A stretch of 45,734 bases of DNA from RUG11241 sp964560085. GTDB lineage: Bacteria > Bacillota_I > Bacilli_A > RF39 > UBA660. Location: assembly GCA_964560085.1 (NCBI GenBank), contig CAZLKF010000009.1, positions 1 to 45,734 on the forward strand, written 5' to 3'. The position numbers and the translations under genes were made by a program. The notes beneath the pieces are model-generated. The model was given only the letters and a program-made list of their open reading frames with translations, searched no databases and was not told the DNA's origin. Positions 39,646-45,734 of this stretch are shown piece after piece (position 1 is the first letter of the stretch; each line of letters begins with the position of its first letter).

Positions 39646-40368
39646 ATGGAATTAGGCAAAAGAATTGTTGAACTTAGAAAACAAAAAGGATTAACTCAAG
39701 ATGATACCGCTGAACTATTCAAGGTAACAAGGCAGACAATCTCTAATTGGGAAAATGGTAAAAGTTATCCTGATATAACATTGTTATTGGCAATAAGTGA
39801 AAAATTTGATGTATCATTAGATGAACTGTTAAAAGAAGATCGAGAATTAACTGAGAATTTAAAAAAAGACACAAAAACTAAAAATTTATTTAAGGTGATT
39901 AGTTTAATTTTAGTCATTCTATTTATAACAATAATTTTATTTTTAATTTTTAAACCAAAAGGTGAATTAATTGAGCAAGTAGCTGTAGTTTATAATAGTA
40001 TTGAAGCAACTAAAAGTAATAATGATGAAATAAAGTTGTATTATGAAGAAAATGCTCAAAAGGTATATTTTTATGGTTTAAATAAAATTGAAATAATTGA
40101 GGAAAACAAAAGATACGATTTAAAAGAATATTTAAGTTCAAATGAAAAAACTATTGATTGGTTTGTTCAATTATTTTCTGAAAAAGAAACCTATTTAGGA
40201 ACTAATACTAAAATGTATAATGGTTTAATACATACTGGTTGGTTTTCTAGAAATTTTAAACTTTCAAAAGAAGAAATAAGTATTATAAGGTGCAATACAA
40301 TTGCTGACAATAATGATGTTTATATCGGTCCACTTACAATGAAGTATAGCAGTAATCTTTGTCAATAA
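39646..40368 (+). CDS. HTH (XRE) regulator with one membrane helix
   Basis: A 240-residue protein: helix-turn-helix (residues 4-60, IVELRKQKGLTQDDTAELFKVTRQTISNWENGKSYPDI), a short linker, one membrane helix (about 84-104) and an exported domain of some 135 residues with a conserved-looking GLIHTGWFSRNFKLS. It is built like the regulators at 31827 and 36902. The ATG at 39646, after AGGAGG, is preferred to an upstream TTG at 39628. Confidence 0.85.
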   Translation: MELGKRIVELRKQKGLTQDDTAELFKVTRQTISNWENGKSYPDITLLLAISEKFDVSLDELLKEDRELTENLKKDTKTKNLFKVISLILVILFITIILFLIFKPKGELIEQVAVVYNSIEATKSNNDEIKLYYEENAQKVYFYGLNKIEIIEENKRYDLKEYLSSNEKTIDWFVQLFSEKETYLGTNTKMYNGLIHTGWFSRNFKLSKEEISIIRCNTIADNNDVYIGPLTMKYSSNLCQ

Positions 40369-40397
40369 TTGGCATAAAAAGACAAAAAATGTATAAT
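40369..40397 (+). promoter_or_regulatory. promoter of the lipoprotein gene
   Basis: TTGGCA (40369-40374), a 17-bp spacer and a perfect TATAAT (40392-40397). It starts at the first base after the upstream stop. Confidence 0.75.
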
Positions 40398-40423
40398 TCT
40401 ATTTATAGAATAGGATGTGTATT

Positions 40424-41554
40424 GTGAGAAAATTAAAGAAATTATTAATTTGTTTTCTTTGCTTAGTATTAAGTGGCTGTGTAAAAGTTGAAATGACTAC
40501 GAAAATAAGCAAAGACAAAAAAGCTGATATCGAGGTGCTTTATTATTATTTAATAGACAAATCATTATCAGATACTTATGAAGATGCTGATGAGTCAGAA
40601 GAATCAAAAGAGCAATTAAAAATGGTTCAAGAATACTTTCAAAAAGCTGGTTATACAATTGAAGAGTACAAAGAGACAACAGATGAGAATTTAAAAATCG
40701 GAGCAAAAATCAAGAAAACGATTACTAACATTGATGATGTAACAAAAACTTCTGAAAAAATTTACAATTTAGATGCATTACTTTATCCATTAATTCTTGG
40801 TTTAGAAGAGAATAAATTACCGGCTATTGATGATAGTCAATTGTTTTATAAAGATAATGATGTCTATAAAGCAAAGTTCTTAGTAAAAGCATATGACAAA
40901 TATGTTCCAGAGGAATCAGATGATGATGCAGAAGAACAATTTGATGATGAAGAAGACTTGTTTGATGATACAGAAGGATCTTCAAGTTCAGGTGATATTA
41001 ATGGTGAAATTTTAAAAACTATAAAAATCAGTTACAAAGTTGTACTACTAAATAAAAATGTTAGTAATAATGCAACTACTGTTTCAGATGATGGTAAAAC
41101 ATTAACTTGGGAATGGAATTTAGATAAAAAAGAGGATACTACAATTGAATATTCATTTGAGTTTGACAATCTAATTAGTTATTTGCCTTATGTTATTGCA
41201 GGAGTAGCAGGCATTGCTTTAGTAGTTGTTTTAATTCTTGTTATTAAGAAAAGCGGTTCAAAAAATCAAAATAATGCAGCATATGAAAATCAAAATGTAG
41301 GACCTCAATACAACTCTAATAATAATATGCCATCATACGATATGAATCAATATAACTCACAAAATGTAAACATCAATAGAATGAACAATCAGTACAATAG
41401 AGCAGATGAGACATCATTTACGACAAATAATGTTGAAGCGAGTGTTTTCGACAATAATGAAGTAAAAGAAGATCGTAAATCCTTTTGCCCATATTGTGGA
41501 CAACCGGCAAGTACAAAATTTTGTCCATATTGTGGAGCAAAGTTGAAAGATTAG
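40424..41554 (+). CDS. lipoprotein with C-terminal membrane helix and zinc ribbon
   Basis: This 376-residue protein has an N-terminal lipobox (LSGC, Cys19), an LppM/DUF3153-like exported domain (KVEMTTKISKDKKADIEVLYYYL onward, with an acidic loop near 160-180), and a membrane helix (about 246-268). A Gln/Asn/Tyr-rich linker leads to a terminal zinc ribbon with Cys355, 358, 367 and 370. The ribbon must be cytoplasmic if the helix spans the membrane. The GTG at 40424 is chosen over an ATG at 40415, which is part of the ribosome site (AGGATG). Confidence 0.8.
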   Translation: MRKLKKLLICFLCLVLSGCVKVEMTTKISKDKKADIEVLYYYLIDKSLSDTYEDADESEESKEQLKMVQEYFQKAGYTIEEYKETTDENLKIGAKIKKTITNIDDVTKTSEKIYNLDALLYPLILGLEENKLPAIDDSQLFYKDNDVYKAKFLVKAYDKYVPEESDDDAEEQFDDEEDLFDDTEGSSSSGDINGEILKTIKISYKVVLLNKNVSNNATTVSDDGKTLTWEWNLDKKEDTTIEYSFEFDNLISYLPYVIAGVAGIALVVVLILVIKKSGSKNQNNAAYENQNVGPQYNSNNNMPSYDMNQYNSQNVNINRMNNQYNRADETSFTTNNVEASVFDNNEVKEDRKSFCPYCGQPASTKFCPYCGAKLKD

Positions 41555-41565
41555 TTTAATGTGAA

Positions 41566-41595
41566 AAAATGTATTTATTTAAATACATTTTTTTT
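41566..41595 (+). terminator. strong Rho-independent terminator
   Basis: AAAATGTATTT and AAATACATTTT form an 11-bp stem around ATTT with a long T-run. Confidence 0.9.
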
Positions 41596-41633
41596 ATTAT
41601 ATAGAAAAACAATTTTGAATTATTAACAAGGTC

Positions 41634-41662
41634 TAGACAAAAAAAGTTATTTTTGCTATGCT
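41634..41662 (+). promoter_or_regulatory. promoter of tRNA-Val
   Basis: TAGACA (41634-41639), 17-bp spacer, extended -10 TGC-TATGCT (hexamer 41657-41662). Confidence 0.6.
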
Positions 41663-41674
41663 AGATATGGTTAA

Positions 41675-41751
41675 GGGCGATTAGCTCAGTTGATTAGAGC
41701 GCTTGCTTGACGTGCAAGAGGTCATAGGTTTGAGTCCTATATCGCCCACCA
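41675..41751 (+). tRNA. tRNA-Val (GAC)
   Basis: A 77-nt cloverleaf: acceptor GGGCGAT/ATCGCCC, D-arm GCTC/GAGC, anticodon stem CTTGC/GCAAG with loop TTGACGT (anticodon GAC), encoded CCA. The T-loop is TTTGAGT, with U in place of the near-universal C56. Confidence 0.93.
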
Positions 41752-41760
41752 TGTTTGTTT

Positions 41761-41786
41761 AAAACTATCTGATGATAGTTTTTTTA
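41761..41786 (+). terminator. terminator of tRNA-Val
   Basis: AAAACTATC and GATAGTTTT pair perfectly around TGAT, then T's. Confidence 0.9.
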
Positions 41787-42091
41787 AATTTGTTGAGAAA
41801 AAAGTCAAAAAAGAAATCAATAATAAGATAGTGATTTTTCAAAATATTGATAATTATATTTTGAAAGAGAATTTATATAAAACTGGACAATAAAATATCC
41901 GATTCATAAAAGGAAACATGTCCAAAAGCGATTACTTTAAGTTATGAAAATGAAATATTCAGCAAGAATAAACTTTATTTTGTAAGTCTATGTGAATGTC
42001 AGATGAATATTTAAATTGGTATTTTTGATTGCGCATATGTGACTTAATAAAAAATATTTTTAATGTAAAAGTATCTAAATAAAAATGAAGA
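41787..42091. other. intergenic region without a recognisable gene
   Basis: This is the longest stretch without a supported gene. A short open frame ending at 41893 (KIVIFQNIDNYILKENLYKTGQ near its end) lacks a ribosome site and a good start. No repeat, tRNA, riboswitch or mobile-element signal is visible. It could be a decayed gene or a small RNA locus; nothing supports either. Confidence 0.4.
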
Positions 42092-42120
42092 ATAAAACTT
42101 ATTTTAGTTTTATCCTTTTT
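42092..42120 (+). terminator. terminator fused to the next promoter
   Basis: ATAAAACT and AGTTTTAT pair around a 6-nt loop, followed by CC and five T. It has no obvious gene upstream. The next -10 begins 4 nt later. Confidence 0.65.
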
Positions 42121-42121
42121 A

Positions 42122-42130
42122 TGATATAAT
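42122..42130 (+). promoter_or_regulatory. extended -10 promoter
   Basis: TGATATAAT, 15 nt upstream of the ATG at 42146; the leader would be only about 9 nt. Confidence 0.7.
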
Positions 42131-42145
42131 TTTATTGGTGATATT

Positions 42146-42745
42146 ATGGAATTTGTAAAAAAAATAAAAACATATACATTTCTAATTTCTTTATTTTATG
42201 TAATAATGGGAGCAATCATGATTTTAAACCCAAAGTTTATATGTGATGCTGTTAATTATATAGTTGGTTCTTTAGTCTTGATCTATGGCGTGGTCTATAT
42301 GTTTAAATTTTTTCAAAAAAATGAATTCAATAGTTTGAGTAAATTTAATCTGCTAGCCGGTTTATTATGCATTGTTTTTGGTTTATTTATTATTCTTAAC
42401 CCAACAGTGTTATTATCCATAATTCCTTTTGCGACAGGAATGCTTGTTTTACTTGACGGATTTGGCAAACTAAAAAATGCCCTTGATTTCAAAAAATATG
42501 GGTATATTCGCTGGTGGGTAGGCTTAGTTTTTGCAATTGTTTTTATTGGATTTGGAATTTTTATGATTTTCCAATCATTTCAAGTTACTGAACTAGTTGT
42601 CAGAATAATTGGAATTTTTCTAATAATTGATGCAATAAGTGATATTTGGTCGTATTTTTGCTATAAAAAGTATTCAAAAAAAATTAATAAATCTATAATC
42701 GAAACAAATGATAGTAAAATTATTGAAATTGAAAATAAAGAATAG
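42146..42745 (+). CDS. DUF308 family (HdeD-like) membrane protein
   Basis: The 199-residue protein has six helices arranged as three hairpin repeats, each starting with a Gly-rich helix and an ILNP-type turn (MGAIMILNPKF, FGLFIILNPTV, FGIFMIFQSF). This is the DUF308 signature. HdeD-like proteins are linked to acid or envelope stress in other bacteria. Its C-terminal tail is charged and cytoplasmic. The ribosome site is weak (GGTGAT) and the leader very short. Confidence 0.88.
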   Translation: MEFVKKIKTYTFLISLFYVIMGAIMILNPKFICDAVNYIVGSLVLIYGVVYMFKFFQKNEFNSLSKFNLLAGLLCIVFGLFIILNPTVLLSIIPFATGMLVLLDGFGKLKNALDFKKYGYIRWWVGLVFAIVFIGFGIFMIFQSFQVTELVVRIIGIFLIIDAISDIWSYFCYKKYSKKINKSIIETNDSKIIEIENKE

Positions 42746-42771
42746 AAATACGAAAAGTATTTCTTTTCTTT
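42744..42771 (+). terminator. terminator overlapping a stop codon
   Basis: AGAAATAC and GTATTTCT pair around GAAAA. The T-run is interrupted (TTTCTTT). The left arm begins within the stop codon. Confidence 0.7.
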
Positions 42772-42820
42772 GCAAAAATAAAAAAATTGTTATAACTAAA
42801 GTTTCAAAAATAAAAATTTA

Positions 42821-42829
42821 TGTTATACT
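42821..42829 (+). promoter_or_regulatory. extended -10 promoter of ackA
   Basis: TGTTATACT, 23 nt before the ATG at 42853. No firm -35. Confidence 0.65.
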
Positions 42830-42852
42830 ATCTATGTAATTGGAGGAAATGT

Positions 42853-44031
42853 ATGAAAATATTATCAGTAAATGCTGGCAGTTCATCATTAAAGTTTCAA
42901 GCTTATGAAATGCCAGAAGAAAAAGTATTAATTTCAGGGGTTTTTGAAAGAATAGGTTTGGATGCAAGTTTTTATACTATAAAATTAAATGGTGAAAAAG
43001 TGCGTAAAGAAGTTGATTTGCCAAACCACAAAGAAGCTTTTGAAATATTAGTTGAGGAATTAATCAGTAATCATATTGTTGATTCATTAGATGAAATAAA
43101 AGGAATTGGTCATCGCATTGTCCAAGGTGGATCTTATTTTAATAAGACAGAAATAATAACTGAAGATGTTATTGCAAAAATTGATGAATTGAGTGCTTTA
43201 GCACCACTTCATAATCCAGCAGCTATAACAGGTATTAGAGCTGCCCAAGCAGTTATACCTGGAGCAACTCAAACAGTTGTTTTTGATACAGCTTTTCATC
43301 AAACGATGCCAGAAGAAAATTATTTATATGCCTTACCATATGAATGGTGTAGTGAATACAAAATAAGAAGATATGGAGCTCATGGAACAAGTCATAAATA
43401 TGTTGCTTTGAGGGTTAATGAAATATTAGGACGCCATGATACAAAATTAATAACTTGTCATATAGGTAATGGTGCTAGTATAAGTGCTGTTCAAAATGAA
43501 AAATGTTTAAATACTTCTATGGGATTAACACCAAATGCAGGTTTAATCATGGGTAGTCGTTGTGGTGACATTGATGCTACAATTGTTCCTTATATGATTG
43601 AAAAAACAGGTTTATCTCCTAGAGAGATGGATACAGTTTTAAATAAAAAAAGTGGTTTACTTGGAATCAGTGGAGTTAGTAGTGATTCGCGCGATATCGA
43701 AGATGGTATTAAAACAGGTAATGAAAGATGTATACTAGCTCAAAAAATGTATGTTAGAAGAATAATAGACTATATTGTTAAATATTACTTTGAAATGAAC
43801 GGTTGTGATGCTATTGTATTTACAGCTGGTGTTGGTGAGAATTCTATTAATACAAGAAAACAGGTAATTGCGGGCTTAAAACTTCTTGGAGTCGAATTAG
43901 ATGAAACTGCAAATGATGTCCGTGGCAAAGAAACTTTAATAACAACTGCAGATTCAAAAATTCCATGCTATATTATTCCAACTGATGAAGAATTAATGAT
44001 TGCAAGAGACACTTATCAATTAGCTAAATAA
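42853..44031 (+). CDS. ackA: acetate kinase
   Basis: A 392-residue acetate kinase (acetyl phosphate + ADP to acetate + ATP), the substrate-level phosphorylation step of fermentative metabolism. Signature segments are KILSVNAGSSSLKF at the N-terminus, GIGHRIVQGG, VVFDTAFHQTMP, RYGAHGTSHKYV, CHIGNGASISAV and VFTAGVGENS. The ATG at 42853 follows GGAGG; an in-frame start at 42820 would overlap the promoter. Phosphotransacetylase is not in the window. nrnA follows 14 nt downstream, apparently co-transcribed. Confidence 0.97.
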   Translation: MKILSVNAGSSSLKFQAYEMPEEKVLISGVFERIGLDASFYTIKLNGEKVRKEVDLPNHKEAFEILVEELISNHIVDSLDEIKGIGHRIVQGGSYFNKTEIITEDVIAKIDELSALAPLHNPAAITGIRAAQAVIPGATQTVVFDTAFHQTMPEENYLYALPYEWCSEYKIRRYGAHGTSHKYVALRVNEILGRHDTKLITCHIGNGASISAVQNEKCLNTSMGLTPNAGLIMGSRCGDIDATIVPYMIEKTGLSPREMDTVLNKKSGLLGISGVSSDSRDIEDGIKTGNERCILAQKMYVRRIIDYIVKYYFEMNGCDAIVFTAGVGENSINTRKQVIAGLKLLGVELDETANDVRGKETLITTADSKIPCYIIPTDEELMIARDTYQLAK

Positions 44032-44045
44032 AAAGGGCGTGAGTT

Positions 44046-45005
44046 ATGAATATTTACAAAAGAATATATGCAAAAATAAGAAAGTATGACACAATTGTTA
44101 TTGCTCGACATGTTGGGGCTGATCCTGATGCTTTATGCAGTCAAATTGCTTTAAGAGATAGCATATTAAATACTTTTCCTAATAAGAAAGTTTATGCAGT
44201 TGGATCACCAGCTTCAAGATTTCGTTTTCTTGGATCACTTGATAAATTTAATGACGAAATGTATGAGAACAGTTTATTGATTGTTTTGGATGTCCCAGAT
44301 AAAAAGAGAGTTGATGGAGTCGATGTTGATAGGTTTAGTGCAAAGATAAAAATAGATCATCATCCGATTGTGGATGAATATTGTGATATTGAAATCGCTG
44401 ATGATAAATCAAGTAGTACTTGTCAACTTATATTAGAACTTATTTTTGCAACAAAATTACGATTAACAAGAGAAATTGCCGAAAAAATTTACATTGGAAT
44501 AGTATCTGATACTAATCGATTTTTGTATTATTATACAAGTAATAGAACATTTGAACTTGTTTCAAAATTAATCAAAGAAACTGGTCTAGAAATATCTGGG
44601 TTGTATGATAATTTATATATGCGTCCACTGAAAGAATACAAATTTCAAGGATATATATCTGACAATTTAACTGTTACTGAAAATGGATTTGCATATATAG
44701 AAATTACTGACGATATACTAAAAAAATATGATGTTGATGCAGCAACAGCCGGTAATATGATCAATAATTTTAATTATATTGAGGAAATAATTGTTTGGTT
44801 GATGATGAGTGAAGATAAGACAAATGACTATATTCGTGTTTCTTTGAGATCGAGAGGACCAATAATTAATGAAGTGGCATCACATTATAATGGTGGCGGT
44901 CATATTTATGCCTCGGGCTGTCGTTTAAAAAATTTTGATGAAGCAGTACCTTTAATCAAGGAACTTGATGAACTTTGTTGTAATTATGTAAAGGAAAGAG
45001 AGTAA
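44046..45005 (+). CDS. nrnA: DHH family oligoribonuclease / pAp phosphatase NrnA
   Basis: The 319-residue protein has the DHH catalytic set, RHVGADPDA (His22, Asp26, Asp28), Asp82 (LDVPD) and DHHP (Asp104-His105-His106), and a C-terminal DHHA1 domain with the GGGH motif. NrnA degrades short RNA oligomers and dephosphorylates 3',5'-pAp; it is common in Bacillota lacking Orn. The stop sits in the terminator loop. The pairing with ackA is a known gene order in related Bacilli as far as I recall. Confidence 0.93.
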   Translation: MNIYKRIYAKIRKYDTIVIARHVGADPDALCSQIALRDSILNTFPNKKVYAVGSPASRFRFLGSLDKFNDEMYENSLLIVLDVPDKKRVDGVDVDRFSAKIKIDHHPIVDEYCDIEIADDKSSSTCQLILELIFATKLRLTREIAEKIYIGIVSDTNRFLYYYTSNRTFELVSKLIKETGLEISGLYDNLYMRPLKEYKFQGYISDNLTVTENGFAYIEITDDILKKYDVDAATAGNMINNFNYIEEIIVWLMMSEDKTNDYIRVSLRSRGPIINEVASHYNGGGHIYASGCRLKNFDEAVPLIKELDELCCNYVKERE

Positions 45006-45016
45006 TCTCTTTTTTT
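44995..45016 (+). terminator. terminator overlapping the nrnA stop
   Basis: AAAGAGA and TCTCTTT pair around GTAA, which includes the stop TAA, then T's. Confidence 0.8.
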
Positions 45017-45038
45017 ATGTAAAGTAAAGCAACTTTTG

Positions 45039-45068
45039 TTGACTATTTTTGGCTTTTTGTGCTATATT
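45039..45068 (+). promoter_or_regulatory. promoter of the pilin-like gene
   Basis: TTGACT (45039-45044), 18-bp spacer, extended -10 TGC-TATATT (hexamer 45063-45068). Confidence 0.7.
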
Positions 45069-45100
45069 ATAAATGTAAAAATAGAGGAGGATTACAAAAT

Positions 45101-45583
45101 ATGAAAAGATTAAATAAGAAAGGTTTTACATTAATTGAGTTGTTAGCAGTTATTGTTATTTTAGCAATTGTTGCTGCTGTAACAATGACAGTAGTTATTC
45201 CAATGATATCATCAAAACCAAAAGAAGCTGCTCAAACATCAATAAGCAATATGCGTCAACAAATTGTTAATGCATGTTCTGGTTTAGGCGTTGAAGGTGT
45301 TCCGGGAGCTGATTTATATGGGACATTTGCTGGAACAGTAACAGCACCTGCTTCTGGAACAGTAAATGATTGCTTAACAGGTACTTGTACTATGACATTT
45401 ACAGCTACTAATTTGTCTGATATGAAGATTTCTGGAGAATTACCTCAAACTTCATCAGTTAGTTTTAATAAGTGCAGTATTACAGGTGGAACATTTACAT
45501 TTAGTGCAACTGAAGGTCAATTTAAAGGTTTAACAGTAACTTTAGATGGAAATGGTACAGCAACAGCAGCTCCAACTCCTTAA
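45101..45583 (+). CDS. type IV pilin-like protein
   Basis: A 160-residue prepilin: a short basic leader (MKRLNKKG) cut after Gly, then FTLIELLAVIVILAIVAAVTM with Glu5 of the mature protein, as needed for assembly and N-methylation. The C-terminal head is Thr/Ser/Gly-rich, has four cysteines (two likely disulfides; one pair brackets LTGT) and ends in a Pro-rich APTP. It resembles pseudopilin or competence-type pilins, but no prepilin peptidase, ATPase or platform gene is in this window. The ATG at 45101 after GAGGAGG is the clear start. Confidence 0.88.
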   Translation: MKRLNKKGFTLIELLAVIVILAIVAAVTMTVVIPMISSKPKEAAQTSISNMRQQIVNACSGLGVEGVPGADLYGTFAGTVTAPASGTVNDCLTGTCTMTFTATNLSDMKISGELPQTSSVSFNKCSITGGTFTFSATEGQFKGLTVTLDGNGTATAAPTP

Positions 45584-45658
45584 CTTAATAAACAATTAAA
45601 AAGTCAAATTATTGATGTGAACCCCATTTGGGAGATATTATAAAAAAGACAGTCTATT

Positions 45659-45688
45659 AAAAAGAGAAAATTATTTTTCTCTTTTTTT
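45659..45688 (+). terminator. strong terminator after the pilin-like gene
   Basis: AAAAAGAGAAAA pairs with TTTTCTCTTTTT around TTAT, followed by more T. It lies 76 nt after the stop; the sequence between holds a small CCC/GGG hairpin (around 45623-45632). Confidence 0.85.
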
Positions 45689-45734
45689 ATTTGAAATCTC
45701 AACCGCACCACTTTTTAATAAGTACATTTTATGA

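Noticed and set aside
41787..41893. Short coding frame after tRNA-Val
   Set aside because: It has no ribosome site or convincing start, and a frame of this length is expected by chance in AT-rich DNA.
45584..45658. Small RNA or riboswitch after the pilin-like gene
   Set aside because: Only a tiny CCC-ATTT-GGG hairpin precedes the terminator, and there is no promoter of its own; it reads as an ordinary 3' leader of the pilin transcript.
1..45734. Mycoplasma-type code with TGA as tryptophan
   Set aside because: TGA ends genes at the correct family length (for example at 11993, 17036, 27484, 30991 and 34525), and tryptophans are encoded by TGG.
1..45734. CRISPR array, insertion sequences, prophage or toxin-antitoxin pairs
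   Set aside because: No regularly spaced repeats, transposase, integrase or structural phage genes were seen; the HTH-AbrB protein has no toxin partner and belongs to an ABC operon.

Overview
The window is AT-rich DNA (roughly 27-30 % GC by eye) from a low-GC Gram-positive bacterium. The standard genetic code applies, because TGA closes many intact genes. Strong AGGAGG-type ribosome sites, lipoproteins with a lipobox, an acetate kinase/NrnA pair and RsmE next to MtaB point to Bacillota. The very compact layout and the gene families suggest an uncultured gut-type Bacilli lineage (Erysipelotrichia or RF39-like); that placement is inference. Every gene but one is on the + strand. I see no phage, insertion sequence, CRISPR array or rRNA.

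Layout. 1-18.2 kb is an accessory-looking run of small operons: a lipoprotein, a C45-family acyltransferase/hydrolase, GNAT acetyltransferases, HD and PUA-like proteins, an ABC transporter (3988-6259), two GyrI-like proteins with a zinc-ribbon protein, an MGMT-like protein with a YjbR-EVE fusion, a serine hydrolase, a three-gene ABC exporter flanked by two GNAT-YoaP paralogues, a VanZ-like protein and a TrmO-like protein. Two small genes here are frameshifted: a glycine-zipper-type membrane protein (10039-10207) and a yjdF homologue (18405-18820). 18.9-21.6 kb holds an HD protein and a probable NrtR (Nudix-wHTH) regulon with a histidine phosphatase and a P-loop ATPase. 21.6-28.4 kb is a surface-glycan locus: two ATP-grasp enzymes, a flippase, a probable N5-(carboxyethyl)ornithine synthase and two GT2 glycosyltransferases. 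28.5-33.8 kb carries membrane proteins, an HTH-AbrB regulator with its ABC transporter, and a large HTH membrane protein. 33.8-36.7 kb has rsmE, an acidic membrane protein, mtaB and tRNA-Thr. 36.9-41.6 kb has two more HTH membrane proteins, a GNAT, an Mbeg1-like hydrolase and a lipoprotein ending in a zinc ribbon. The end holds tRNA-Val, a DUF308 protein, ackA, nrnA and a type IV pilin-like gene.

Regulation is unusually readable. Most transcripts end in short hairpins with T-runs, often with the stop codon inside the hairpin. In eleven places an extended -10 (usually TGnTATAAT) starts 1-8 nt after the T-run, and seven of these gaps are exactly 4 nt. Two 21-bp operators of the same 7-7-7 form flank the NrtR gene. 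Four tRNAs are present (Met-CAT, Arg-CCT, Thr-GGT, Val-GAC); three have non-consensus T-loops.

The most interesting candidate system is the glycan locus, where an opine-forming enzyme sits between an ATP-grasp ligase and glycosyltransferases. It suggests a surface polymer decorated with a carboxyethyl-amino acid.
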